NCBI RefSeq assembly: GCF_029626025.1
Contig: NZ_JARUBF010000001.1
Location: 5,798,001-5,862,000, forward strand
Length of the DNA: 64,000 nt
DNA from: Solwaraspora sp. WMMD406
GTDB lineage: Bacteria > Actinomycetota > Actinomycetes > Mycobacteriales > Micromonosporaceae
Direction: 5' to 3'
Part shown: positions 16,577 through 24,776 of the stretch, piece after piece
Position numbering within the stretch: position 1 is the stretch's first letter
How the letters are laid out: each line of letters starts with the position of its first letter
Position numbers and translations under genes: made by a program
The notes under the pieces: model-generated
What the model was told of the DNA's origin: nothing
Database searches by the model: none
What the model saw: the letters and a program-made list of their open reading frames with translations, nothing else

Positions 16577-18232
16577 TTAGCCGATCTCCACCGGGGTGGA
16601 GACGCTGGCCTGGTCGATGTCGGAGATCCGTACGGTGATCCGCAGCTCCCATTCGCCCTCGGTCGGCAGGCTGATCTCCCCGGTGGCGTGGTTGTCGGTG
16701 AGCGGCAGCAACGGAATCTCGATCGGTTCGACCCCGCTGGCCGGCAGGGCGGCGGTCGCCTGCCACTCGAGCACCGCCTGGGGGCGGTTGTCCAGGGTGT
16801 AGGCGTACAGGTGAACCGAGTTGTTGCCCCGGCGCGCCGGGTCCACCTCGACCTGCAGCGAATAGATCTCGGTGGTGAGGGTGGTGGAGAAGTAGCCGGA
16901 AGTGCCGCGGAGGTTCTCCACGACGGCGGTGCGCGCCGGAGTGGTCTGCACGAGCACCGCACTGACCGCCAGCACCACGGCGGTGACGCCCAACTCGGTC
17001 CAGATGGCCTGTCGCATGCGGCCGGGTCGGCCGGCCGCGCTGCGGTCCCGGACCAGCTGCCGCGAGTACGCCGCCACCGCGAGGACCACCACGAACAGCC
17101 CTATCTTGGTCAGCAGGAGCCGGCCGTACGTGGTGGAGAACAGCGCGCCGAGGGTGCCGACCTCGATCAGCGCCTGCACCGTACCGGCGAGCAGCAGCGC
17201 GCAAACCGCCAGCGCCGCCCAGCGCGACCAGATCGGCAGAATCGCACCGAGTTCCCGCTCGTCGGCCTGGCGCAGCAGGAACACCCCGAGCATCGCCAGT
17301 CCGCCGAGCCACACCGCCATGCCGGCCAGGTGCACCGCGTCCACCACCACCGACACGGCGGGCACCGGCGATGCCGCCGGATGTCCGGCGAGTGGCCAGG
17401 TGAACAGTCCGATCACGGCCAGCCCGCCGAGCAGGATCCGGTCGCTGCGGCCGTCGACGCCGGTCAGGAAGGGCCGCAGCAGGACCGCCGCAGCGGTCAG
17501 GACGCCGAGCCGGACCAGCAGCGCGGCCCCGAGCCCACTGCCGATGACGTCGCGGAACGCGGCGCCGTCGACGTCGACCAACCCACCCCCGGTGACGTAC
17601 GGCGCCTGCAGCCACAGCGCGGCGAGGGTGGCCGCCGCGACCAGACCGAGCCCGGTCCAGACCAGCCGGCTCGGCCCCGCCCGGGACAGCCGACGCGGCC
17701 AGAGCAGGCTGAGCACCAGCACCGGTCCGACGAGTAGCAGCAGCCCGACGTACCCGGCGAACTTGCTGGCCTGGATCAGCCTGCTGACCACCGGATCGGT
17801 GTCGCTGCCACTCGCGTCGTCGGTCGGCACCGCCGACGGCGCCCCGACCGAGAAGGTGAACCCGCCGGAAACCGGGTGACCGTCGGCGGAAATGACCCGG
17901 TAGCTGACCAGGTAGGTGCCGCGTGGCGTCCGCTCGCCCAACGGGATCGTGACCACCGCACCGTTGAACACCGGCTCGCCCTGGTCCGCCCGCTGTCCGT
18001 CCGGGGCGATCACCCGTACCCGGTCCGGCACCTGGCGCACCGACTCGGAGAAGGTCAGCACCACTTCGGCCGGGGCGTTGGGCACCACCGAGTCGAGCAA
18101 CGGGCTGGTGCTGACCAGTACGGCGTGCGCACTGGCCGGTGCGGCGGGGAGCAGGACGACGGGCAACGCCGCCATGAGCAGTCCGGCGACGGCGGCCAGA
18201 CGCGACGCCCATCGATTCGTTGCGGCAGTCAT
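16577..18232 (-). CDS. CopC-CopD (YcnJ-like) copper protein with C-terminal YtkA-like domain
   Basis: About 551 aa. The ATG at 18232 gives a clean signal peptide ending ASAHAVLVS, so a His is the first mature residue as in CopC. CopC domain about 38-140, CopD with about eight membrane helices (about 160-440), then a periplasmic beta domain (about 450-550) of YtkA/FixH type. The open frame runs upstream to 18454, but that part does not look like protein; another ATG at 18289 is possible. It heads an operon with ycnI and is divergent from the DoxX gene. Confidence 0.88.
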   Translation of the reverse strand: MTAATNRWASRLAAVAGLLMAALPVVLLPAAPASAHAVLVSTSPLLDSVVPNAPAEVVLTFSESVRQVPDRVRVIAPDGQRADQGEPVFNGAVVTIPLGERTPRGTYLVSYRVISADGHPVSGGFTFSVGAPSAVPTDDASGSDTDPVVSRLIQASKFAGYVGLLLLVGPVLVLSLLWPRRLSRAGPSRLVWTGLGLVAAATLAALWLQAPYVTGGGLVDVDGAAFRDVIGSGLGAALLVRLGVLTAAAVLLRPFLTGVDGRSDRILLGGLAVIGLFTWPLAGHPAASPVPAVSVVVDAVHLAGMAVWLGGLAMLGVFLLRQADERELGAILPIWSRWAALAVCALLLAGTVQALIEVGTLGALFSTTYGRLLLTKIGLFVVVLAVAAYSRQLVRDRSAAGRPGRMRQAIWTELGVTAVVLAVSAVLVQTTPARTAVVENLRGTSGYFSTTLTTEIYSLQVEVDPARRGNNSVHLYAYTLDNRPQAVLEWQATAALPASGVEPIEIPLLPLTDNHATGEISLPTEGEWELRITVRISDIDQASVSTPVEIG

Positions 18233-18447
18233 GCCGCATATGCTCGCCGAGTCGGTAGCCCTCGCGCGACCCGGCTCTCCCTCATTCATGATTGGTCGGC
18301 CGTTCGGCCCGAAAAGTTCCCGCCCGATCATGGACGATTCGGACACCAGTCGACGCCATCGGTGGTGTGACGCACAGCATCCCCACCCCAGGTGTGATGT
18401 CCCATGACGCGGGAACTCGCCACCGGGTGTGGGGCGACTAAACAGAC

Positions 18448-18945
18448 ATGACACGCAGCATCGAGGCGCGCCGGTCGCGCTGGCCTGCGATCCAGCCGTG
18501 GCTCGGCACCGCCGTCCGCCTCGGCCTGGCCACCGTCTGGCTGGTCGCCGGCGGCTCGAAGATCGACGACCTGGCGGGTTCCGGCCGGGCGGTCAACGCC
18601 TACCAGGTCTTCCCGTACGACCTGGCGATGGTGATCGGCGCCGCCCTGCCGTTCGTGGAACTCACCCTCGGCGTGCTGCTGCTGCTCGGCCTGGCCACCC
18701 GGCTGACCGCCGGGGTGTCCGCCGGGCTGCTGGTGATCTTCGTCGCCGGGATCACCTCGGCGTGGGCGCGCGGGCTGCGCATCGACTGCGGCTGCTTCGG
18801 GGTGGGCGGCGAACTGAGCGCCGGGCAGAACCCGAGCTACGGCCCGGAGATCGTCCGCGACCTGGGCTTCCTCGTACTCGCCGGGTTCCTGCTGTGGTTC
18901 CCGCGCAGTGCGGTTTCCATCGACAGCTACCTAGATCGGCGGTGA
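18448..18945 (+). CDS. DoxX/MauE-family membrane protein
   Basis: A 165-aa protein with four membrane helices and the motif IDCGCFGVGG typical of the MauE subset, whose Cys pair is thought to exchange electrons with thioredoxin-like partners. It is followed after five bases by a DsbA-like gene, so the pair probably forms an extracytoplasmic thiol redox unit. It is divergent from the CopC-CopD gene. No clear Shine-Dalgarno is visible before the ATG. Confidence 0.87.
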   Translation: MTRSIEARRSRWPAIQPWLGTAVRLGLATVWLVAGGSKIDDLAGSGRAVNAYQVFPYDLAMVIGAALPFVELTLGVLLLLGLATRLTAGVSAGLLVIFVAGITSAWARGLRIDCGCFGVGGELSAGQNPSYGPEIVRDLGFLVLAGFLLWFPRSAVSIDSYLDRR

Positions 18946-18950
18946 CGGCC

Positions 18951-19661
18951 ATGAGTCGTCGAGTGGAGCAGAAGCGGGCGGCCAAGGTCGTCCGCGAGCA
19001 GATCGCCCGGGAACGGCGGCGGCGGCGCACACTGTGGACGTCGGTCGTCGTCGTGGTCGCGCTGCTCCTCGCCGGCCTCGTCGGCTACGGGCTCTACCAG
19101 GCCCAGCGCACCGGTGAGTACACCGCGCCGCCCGGCGCGGTCGCCAACGACTCCGGCATCCCGGTCGGGGACGGGCCGGTCACCGTCGACCTCTACGTCG
19201 ACTTCCTCTGCCCGGCCTGCCGACAGTTCGAACAGCAGGTCGGCCCGACCCTTGACCAGCTCGTCGCCGATGGCAGGATCACTGTCGTGTACCACCCCGT
19301 CGCGATCCTCGACCGGCTGACCAGCACCGCGTACTCGACGCGGGCCTCGGCGGCGTCCGGCTGCGCGGCCGCCGACGGGAAGTTCACCGAGTACGCCGCC
19401 GCGCTGTTCGAGCAGCAGCCGGCCGAAGGTGGCGCCGGGCTCACCGACGACCAGCTCGTCGAGATCGGCACCGGCGTCGGCCTGGCCGCCGACAGCTTCG
19501 GCAGCTGCGTACGTGACGGCACCTACCGCAGCTGGAGCGGGCACGTCACAGACGAAGCCGGCCGGGCCGGCGTGGCCGGCACACCGACCGTGATGGTCGA
19601 CGGCGAGACCGTCGGCAGCAGCGCGGACGCGATCACCGCCGCAGTGGACGCGGCCGGCTGA
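18951..19661 (+). CDS. Membrane-anchored DsbA-like thiol oxidoreductase
   Basis: A 236-aa protein: basic N-terminus, one membrane anchor (about 29-48) and a thioredoxin_4/DsbA domain with the active site FLCPACRQFE (CPAC, about 87-90). The cis-Pro region is VAGTPTVMVDG. The start ATG at 18951 was chosen over the longer overlapping frame because it follows the DoxX stop directly. It likely oxidises or reduces secreted proteins together with DoxX/MauE. Confidence 0.88.
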   Translation: MSRRVEQKRAAKVVREQIARERRRRRTLWTSVVVVVALLLAGLVGYGLYQAQRTGEYTAPPGAVANDSGIPVGDGPVTVDLYVDFLCPACRQFEQQVGPTLDQLVADGRITVVYHPVAILDRLTSTAYSTRASAASGCAAADGKFTEYAAALFEQQPAEGGAGLTDDQLVEIGTGVGLAADSFGSCVRDGTYRSWSGHVTDEAGRAGVAGTPTVMVDGETVGSSADAITAAVDAAG

Positions 19662-19664
19662 CCG

Positions 19665-20861
19665 ATGATCCGTGGTGAACTGGGCACGGCCCCGGCATCG
19701 CCGGCCAGAGTGACGTCGGCGGCGCGGATCGGAGCGTCCCTGGCGCTGCTGGCCAGGGTGACGCTGGTGCTGCTGGCCGCAGCGGCGCTGCCGTTGTTGC
19801 CGCCGCCCGGGCCAGCGGCGGCGCATGGTGCCGACGCCCCGACGGCCACCGACTATCTGGTCCAGGTCACCGGGGTCACCCCGGCCGTCGACGGACTGCG
19901 CGTCCGGGCCGTCGAGGGCGGGGCGCGACTGGAGTTGGCCAACCACAGCGGGCGCACCATCGAGGTGCTCGGCTACTCCGGCGAGCCCTACCTGGAGATC
20001 CGGCCCGACGGGGTGTACGAGAACGTCCGCTCCCCCAGCGTCTACCAGAACCGGACTCTCGCCGCGGACACCGCCGTACCCGACGACGCCGATCCCACCG
20101 CAGCGCCCCAGTGGCGGCGGGTCAGCGACGAACCGGTGATCCGCTGGCACGACCAGCGCACCTACTGGGCCGAGGGTCAACCGCCGCCGCAGGTGCGCGC
20201 CGATCCCGACCACAGACACCGGATCCGGGACTGGACGGTGCCGCTGCGCGACGGCGTCACCCCGCTGGAGGTGCGCGGCACCCTGGACTGGATTCCGCCA
20301 CCGGATCCGGTGAACTGGTGGACGGCGACGCTGCTCGGCACCGTACTGCTGGCCGGTGTCCTCACCGCCGCGGCGTGGCGCGGCCCGCGAACCCCACGCC
20401 GGATCTCGGCCGCGTTACTCGCCGTCGGCGGACTGATCGGCATCGGGTACGCCGTCGCCCGTACCGTGGGCGTCTCCCCGCCGGATCCGGTCGCGCTGTC
20501 CATGGCGGTGTTCACCGGGCCGATCTGGACCTTCGCCACCGGGCTGGCCGCGCTGGTCGCCGCCGGCTACGCGTCGACCCGCCGCCCCGCCGCCGAGCCC
20601 AACGCCGAATTCGGGCTCGCGCTCACCGGCATCTGCCTGGCAATCTTCGCCGGGGTGGCGAACACGGAGGTCTTCGGCCGCGCGATCGCCCTGGTGCCGG
20701 GGCCGACGTCGTGGCCCCGGTTCGCCCTCGCCGCGCTGATCGCTCTCGGCGGTGGTGTCGCGGTCGCCGCGCTGCTGCGGCTGCGCGCGGCCGCGTCGGA
20801 CTCAGCGGCGGCGGGCGGCGAGCTGGCGGGCGGCAAACGACGGGTCGAACCCGAACGGTAG
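19665..20861 (+). CDS. Conserved membrane protein with extracytoplasmic N-terminal domain
   Basis: A 398-aa protein. A signal-like helix (about 24-50) is followed by a soluble beta-rich domain (about 55-215, with RLELANHSGRTIEVLGYSGEPYLEI) and four membrane helices. I do not recognise an enzyme motif. It follows the DsbA gene by three bases and probably forms an operon with DoxX and DsbA, so it could be a client or assembly partner in the same extracytoplasmic pathway. The 3' end overlaps the converging transporter ATPase by 60 bases. Confidence 0.75.
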   Translation: MIRGELGTAPASPARVTSAARIGASLALLARVTLVLLAAAALPLLPPPGPAAAHGADAPTATDYLVQVTGVTPAVDGLRVRAVEGGARLELANHSGRTIEVLGYSGEPYLEIRPDGVYENVRSPSVYQNRTLAADTAVPDDADPTAAPQWRRVSDEPVIRWHDQRTYWAEGQPPPQVRADPDHRHRIRDWTVPLRDGVTPLEVRGTLDWIPPPDPVNWWTATLLGTVLLAGVLTAAAWRGPRTPRRISAALLAVGGLIGIGYAVARTVGVSPPDPVALSMAVFTGPIWTFATGLAALVAAGYASTRRPAAEPNAEFGLALTGICLAIFAGVANTEVFGRAIALVPGPTSWPRFALAALIALGGGVAVAALLRLRAAASDSAAAGGELAGGKRRVEPER

Positions 20862-21617
20862 CTCCAACCGGTGCCGGGCCAGCAGTTCGGAGTCGGTGAG
20901 CAACCGCGCCGTCGGGCCGTCCGCGACCACCCGCCCCGCGTCCAGGACCACCGCCCGGTCGCACAGCTCCATCGCGTACGGCAGATCGTGGGTGACCATC
21001 AGGATGGTCACCGGCAGCCCTCGCAGGATCTCCGCCAGCTCCCGGCGAGCCGCCGGATCGAGGTTCGACGACGGCTCGTCCAGCACCAGGATCTCCGGGC
21101 GCATCGCCAGTACCGTCGCCACCGCGACCCGACGCCGCTGCCCGAACGACAGGTGCAGCGGGGTGCGGTCCCGATGCGCCGTCATCCCCACCGCGGACAG
21201 CGCCTCGTCCACCCGCGCCGCCAACTCGGCGCCGCGCAGCCCGAGGTTCGCCGGCCCGAACGCCACGTCCTCGGCCACGGTCGGCAGAAACAACTGATCG
21301 TCAGGATCCTGGAAGACGATACCGACGCGCCGGCGCACCTCGGCCAACGTCGCCCGCCGCTCGTCCACGGTCAGGCCGGCCACGCTCACCTGCCCGGCGC
21401 CGCCCCCCAGAACGCCGTTGAGATGCAGCACCAGGGTCGTCTTGCCCGCGCCGTTCGGGCCCAGCAGCGCCACCCGACCACCACGCGGCACCGTCAGGTC
21501 CACCCCGCACAACGCCTGGTGGCCGTCCGGGTAGGCGAAGTGCAGCCCGCGTACCTCCAGCGACGGCGGATCCGTCGCGTCACCCACCGAATCGCTCATG
21601 GCGTTTCCCGTCGTCAT
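20802..21617 (-). CDS. cbiO: ECF-type metal transporter, ATPase subunit
   Basis: A 271-aa ABC ATPase. Walker A is GPNGAGKTT, the Q-loop is VFQDPDDQLF, the signature is LSFGQRRRVAVA, Walker B is ILVLDEPSSNLD and the switch is MVTHD. It powers Co/Ni uptake with the Q and M subunits. The ATG at 21617 overlaps the cbiQ stop (ATGA); an alternative ATG lies at 21599. It is the last gene of a four-gene operon. The upstream Nur-like box favours nickel, so NikO would be the better name if confirmed. Confidence 0.9.
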   Translation of the reverse strand: MTTGNAMSDSVGDATDPPSLEVRGLHFAYPDGHQALCGVDLTVPRGGRVALLGPNGAGKTTLVLHLNGVLGGGAGQVSVAGLTVDERRATLAEVRRRVGIVFQDPDDQLFLPTVAEDVAFGPANLGLRGAELAARVDEALSAVGMTAHRDRTPLHLSFGQRRRVAVATVLAMRPEILVLDEPSSNLDPAARRELAEILRGLPVTILMVTHDLPYAMELCDRAVVLDAGRVVADGPTARLLTDSELLARHRLELPFGFDPSFAARQLAARRR

Positions 21618-22381
21618 CCCAGCAGTGCCACGGCGGCGATCGCCACGGCCGCCACCGGTACGGACGCGGCGGCCGCCCACTGCCCGGCCGACGCCTGGCC
21701 GCCGACCCGCCAGGCGGCCGGCATCCGGCCGTCGTACCCCCGGGAGATCATCGCCAGATAGACCCGCTCGCCGCGTTCGAACGCCCGCAGGAACAGTGCC
21801 CCGATCCCGGCGGCGAAGCCCCGGACCTGCCACAGGAAACGAGGATCGTCGCCCCGGGAGATCCTGGCGATCCGCATCCGCCGGGCCTCCCCGATCAGGA
21901 CCTCCAGATAGCGCAGCATGAACGCGGCGATCTGGGTGACGATCGACGGGCACCGCAGCCGGTCCAGACCGACCAGCACGTCCCGGCTGTTGGTGGTGGC
22001 GGCCAACAGCAACGAGGCGAGTACCCCGAGGGTGCCCTTGGCCAGGATGTTCCAGCCGCCGTACAGCCCCTCCACCGACAACGACAGCCCCCACCAGCTG
22101 ACCCGCTCACCGCCAGCCAGGAACGGCAACGCGAACGCGAAGACCACGAACGGCACCTCGATCAACGACCGGCGGGCCAGCCAGCCCGCCGGCACCCGGG
22201 CGACGGCGGCGACGGCGACGATCAACACCCCGTACCCGCCGAAGGCCCAGAGTTCCTCCCGTGGGGTGGCCACCACCACCAGGGTGAAGGCCACCATCGC
22301 CGCGATCTTCACCTCCGGCGCGAGACGGTGCACCGGGCTCGGTCGATCCAGGTGCAGCAGATGCCCGTGTCCCGCGCCCAC
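21614..22381 (-). CDS. cbiQ: ECF-type metal transporter, transmembrane subunit (CbiQ family)
   Basis: A 255-aa energy-coupling membrane protein with several helices and the two cytoplasmic coupling motifs seen as ARRMRIARISRGDD and ISRGYDGRM, each with the Ala-Arg-Gly-type signature contacting the ATPase. It is coupled to cbiO by a four-base overlap and lies 12 bases after the PDGLE gene. Confidence 0.92.
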   Translation of the reverse strand: MGAGHGHLLHLDRPSPVHRLAPEVKIAAMVAFTLVVVATPREELWAFGGYGVLIVAVAAVARVPAGWLARRSLIEVPFVVFAFALPFLAGGERVSWWGLSLSVEGLYGGWNILAKGTLGVLASLLLAATTNSRDVLVGLDRLRCPSIVTQIAAFMLRYLEVLIGEARRMRIARISRGDDPRFLWQVRGFAAGIGALFLRAFERGERVYLAMISRGYDGRMPAAWRVGGQASAGQWAAAASVPVAAVAIAAVALLG

Positions 22382-22393
22382 CTCGACTCGCCG

Positions 22394-22753
22394 TTACCTC
22401 GGCTCGGCGGAATCGACGGCCGGCCGCCGGCTGCGGGTCAGCCAGAACAGTCCGCCCGCGACCGCGAAGGTCAGCAGCACGCCGACGGTGCCGGCGACCG
22501 CCGTACCGAGAAACGAGTTGTCGACGAAGGACAGGCCGTAGTCCGCGAACGGGCTGTCGCTCAACTCGTGCTCCTCGAAACCGCTCGCCATGCAGGTGCC
22601 GTCGACGATCTCCTCGTCGGCACCGACCGTGCAACCCTTGAGCGAGGCGGAGTCCAGACCGTCCGGGGAACCAGACGCGAAGTTGCTGACCACCCCGGCG
22701 AGCAGCAACGACAGCAGCAGGCCGGCAAGGATGAACCCGGTGTTGCGCTTCAT
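22394..22753 (-). CDS. PDGLE-domain small subunit (CbiN/NikN-like)
   Basis: A 119-aa protein with an N-terminal membrane helix, then NFASGSPDGLDSAS (the PDGLE motif), an extracytoplasmic loop with two Cys, and a second helix. It corresponds to the N component that assists the M subunit in Ni/Co ECF transporters and in other genomes is fused to it. It overlaps cbiM by four bases. Confidence 0.85.
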   Translation of the reverse strand: MKRNTGFILAGLLLSLLLAGVVSNFASGSPDGLDSASLKGCTVGADEEIVDGTCMASGFEEHELSDSPFADYGLSFVDNSFLGTAVAGTVGVLLTFAVAGGLFWLTRSRRPAVDSAEPR

Positions 22754-23496
22754 GCCGTACCTCCGGTGGGGATCGTCGCCGGCGAACCGGACGCGCCGGT
22801 CGATCCGGTCGGGTTGCCCGTCTTCCGGAGGCCGCGCAGGGCGTACACCAGGTCAGGGCGGGTCTTGGCGACGGTCAGCACGGTCACCGCCGCGATCAGA
22901 CCCTCCCCGACGCCGATCAGCACGTGCGTGCCGGTCATCAGGGCCAGGACCTGGCCGAGCCCGTAGTCCTGCAGCTGGGTGGTGCCGCCGATGGCGTACT
23001 GCAGCACGAAGCTCAACGCGGCGGCGACCACGCTGACCACCGACGCGACGAAGGCCGTCACCGCCAGCCCGGTCGGGTTGCGCGGCAGCACCCGCAACAG
23101 GACGAAGATCAGCCCGTACGCGGCGGCGGTGCCGACCAGGGCCATGTTGGTGACGTTCGGGCCGATGGCGGTGATTCCGCCGTCGGCGAACAGCAGCGCC
23201 TGCACGATCAGCACGATCGACACGCAGAGCGCACCGACCCAGGGGCCGACCAGCAGCGCGGCGAGCGCCCCGCCGAGCAGGTGGCCGCTGACGCCGGGCA
23301 GGACCGGGAAGTTGAGCATCTGGACGGCGAAGATGAACGCGGCGACCAGGCCGGCCATCGGCGCCAGCCGGTCGTCGAGGTCGCGTCGGCCACGGGCGAC
23401 GCAGTACGCGAAGGCCGCCGCGGCGATGATCGCGTAGCCGACCGCCACGGGGCCGTTGAGCACCCCGTTCTGGATGTGGAGTGCGAGGGGGTTCAC
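22750..23496 (-). CDS. cbiM: ECF-type metal transporter, substrate-binding membrane subunit (CbiM/NikM)
   Basis: A 248-aa protein with about seven helices and typical CbiM motifs NFPVLPGVSGHLLGG and GPNVTNMALVG. GTG start at 23496 has GGGAG upstream. The family normally begins Met-His, and that N-terminus coordinates the metal; here it reads MNPLALHIQNG, with the matching His at residue 7 and no start codon directly before it. So either the N-terminus is processed or the ligand set differs. It is the first gene of the M-N-Q-O operon. The Nur-like box 60 bases upstream argues for nickel. Confidence 0.9.
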   Translation of the reverse strand: MNPLALHIQNGVLNGPVAVGYAIIAAAAFAYCVARGRRDLDDRLAPMAGLVAAFIFAVQMLNFPVLPGVSGHLLGGALAALLVGPWVGALCVSIVLIVQALLFADGGITAIGPNVTNMALVGTAAAYGLIFVLLRVLPRNPTGLAVTAFVASVVSVVAAALSFVLQYAIGGTTQLQDYGLGQVLALMTGTHVLIGVGEGLIAAVTVLTVAKTRPDLVYALRGLRKTGNPTGSTGASGSPATIPTGGTA

Positions 23497-23556
23497 GTGC
23501 GTCTCCCGAGGAAGGGTCCGGTGATCACCTGGTCAGACTATTTCCGGGCACCGTTC

Positions 23557-23573
23557 TTGCATAGAGCTTGCAA
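23557..23573. promoter_or_regulatory. Nur-like box upstream of the metal transporter
   Basis: TTGCAT-N5-TTGCAA. The box described for the nickel-responsive Fur-family regulator Nur of Streptomyces is TTGCAA-N5-TTGCAA as I recall it, so there is one mismatch. It is 60 bases before the cbiM start and 55 bases before the bcp start on the other strand, so it could control either. Confidence 0.6.
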
Positions 23574-23615
23574 CTGGGTCTTCATGGCGAGACGGTCCGA
23601 GGTCGGAGTGCCGGG

Positions 23616-23621
23616 TAGGCT
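23616..23621 (+). promoter_or_regulatory. Leaderless -10 box of bcp
   Basis: TAGGCT seven bases before the bcp ATG. Same hexamer as at orn, rph and mec. Confidence 0.45.
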
Positions 23622-23628
23622 CCGGGCC

Positions 23629-24120
23629 ATGACTTCCGCCGCCGCCGAAGGCCCCGTCCGCCTCGCACCGGGCGATAACGCCCCGGAGTTCACCCTGCCG
23701 ACCGACAGTGGTGACCAGCTGTCCCTCAAGGAGCTACGCGGACGCAACGTCGTGCTGTACGCGTACCCGGCGGCGATGACGCCGGGCTGCACCAAGCAAG
23801 CATGTGATTTCCGCGACTCGCTCGCCTCGCTGCGGGCCGCCGGCTACGAGGTCGTCGGCATCTCGCCGGACAAGCCAGCCAAGCTCGCCACGTTCCGGGA
23901 ACGCGACAGCATCACCTTCCCGCTGGTCTCGGACCCGGACAAGAGCGTGCTCACCGCCTACGGGGCGTACGGCGAGAAGCAGCTGTACGGCAAGACGGTC
24001 ACCGGGGTGATCCGGTCGACGTTCGTGATCGACGGCGACGGGCGCATCGCCAAAGCGCTCTACAACGTCAAGGCGACCGGGCACGTCGCCAAGCTCCGCC
24101 GCGACCTCGGTCTCGACTGA
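23629..24120 (+). CDS. bcp: Peroxiredoxin, Bcp/PrxQ type
   Basis: A 163-aa thiol peroxidase of the AhpC/TSA family. The peroxidatic Cys lies in TPGCTKQACDFRD, and the second Cys five residues later is the resolving Cys typical of Bcp. The family then shows VVGISPDKPAKLATF. The ATG at 23629 was chosen because it follows a TAGGCT -10 by seven bases; the longer open frame upstream is an overlap with cbiM on the other strand. It shares the intergenic region, and maybe the Nur-like box, with the metal transporter. Confidence 0.94.
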   Translation: MTSAAAEGPVRLAPGDNAPEFTLPTDSGDQLSLKELRGRNVVLYAYPAAMTPGCTKQACDFRDSLASLRAAGYEVVGISPDKPAKLATFRERDSITFPLVSDPDKSVLTAYGAYGEKQLYGKTVTGVIRSTFVIDGDGRIAKALYNVKATGHVAKLRRDLGLD

Positions 24121-24189
24121 CCGGCTCCGCCGACCGGTCAGATCCGGCCGCTCGACTCCTCGATGGACGACAATGTCGTACCCGCTCGC

Positions 24190-24195
24190 TACGTT
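24190..24195 (+). promoter_or_regulatory. Leaderless -10 box of the HNH gene
   Basis: TACGTT six bases before the ATG at 24202, matching TANNNT and supporting this start over the upstream ATG at 24163. Confidence 0.4.
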
Positions 24196-24201
24196 GCGGG
24201 T

Positions 24202-24765
24202 ATGGGGAGACAGAAATACACGCGGGAACAGCTGGCTGCCGCCGCCGAACAGTGCCGCAGCGTCACCGATGTGCTGCGCCATCTGGGCATCCGGGTCAGC
24301 GGTGGCTCACATGCACACATCAGTCGCCGCCTGAAGTTCTACGCCATTAACACCTCCCACTTCACTGGGAGCGCCCACAATCGGGGCAAGCGCGGATATT
24401 ATCGGTTGACTCCGTCGATGCTACTGATCAAACTACCCAAAGGGTCGCGGCGGACGCCGGGATTCCGGCTGAAGCGAGCGCTGATATCGCTGGGCGTACC
24501 GGAGCGATGCGCTATCTGCGGAACTGGCACCATCTGGCAGAACGCACCACTGACCTTGCACGTCGATCACATCGACGGCAACTTCCTGGACAACAGGGCG
24601 ACCAACCTGCGGCTACTCTGCCCCAACTGCCACAGCCAAACGGAGACCTATGCAGGCTCTCGCCGCGCCACGACAATAAGTGAGCCGCCGACTCGGTTCG
24701 CAGCGGCCGAGCCGGTCGCCGATCCGCCCCGGCTTCAGCTACCCTATGTCCGGCGAGTAAGATAG
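24202..24765 (+). CDS. HNH endonuclease with N-terminal helical domain
   Basis: A 187-aa protein. Residues 1-50 are a helical, HTH-like part (REQLAAAAEQCRSVTDVLRHLGI) as in small actinobacterial and phage HNH proteins. The nuclease domain holds CAICGTG and CPNC zinc pairs around LHVDHIDGNFLDNRATNLRLL, giving the HNH residues. GC content is lower than around it, and at least four Leu codons are CTA, far above local use. The stop is 11 bases before a tRNA whose anticodon UAG reads CUA, so nuclease and tRNA look like one transferred unit. Confidence 0.85.
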   Translation: MGRQKYTREQLAAAAEQCRSVTDVLRHLGIRVSGGSHAHISRRLKFYAINTSHFTGSAHNRGKRGYYRLTPSMLLIKLPKGSRRTPGFRLKRALISLGVPERCAICGTGTIWQNAPLTLHVDHIDGNFLDNRATNLRLLCPNCHSQTETYAGSRRATTISEPPTRFAAAEPVADPPRLQLPYVRRVR

Positions 24766-24776
24766 AAGAAGCACTT

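Noticed and set aside
18233-18454. N-terminal extension of the CopC-CopD protein
   Set aside because: The extended part is His/Arg/Gly-rich and would bury the signal peptide; the ATG at 18232 gives a normal secreted CopC start.
23497-23628. Cobalamin riboswitch upstream of cbiM
   Set aside because: The space is only about 130 bases and no B12-box-like conserved core is visible; a Nur-like box explains control better.
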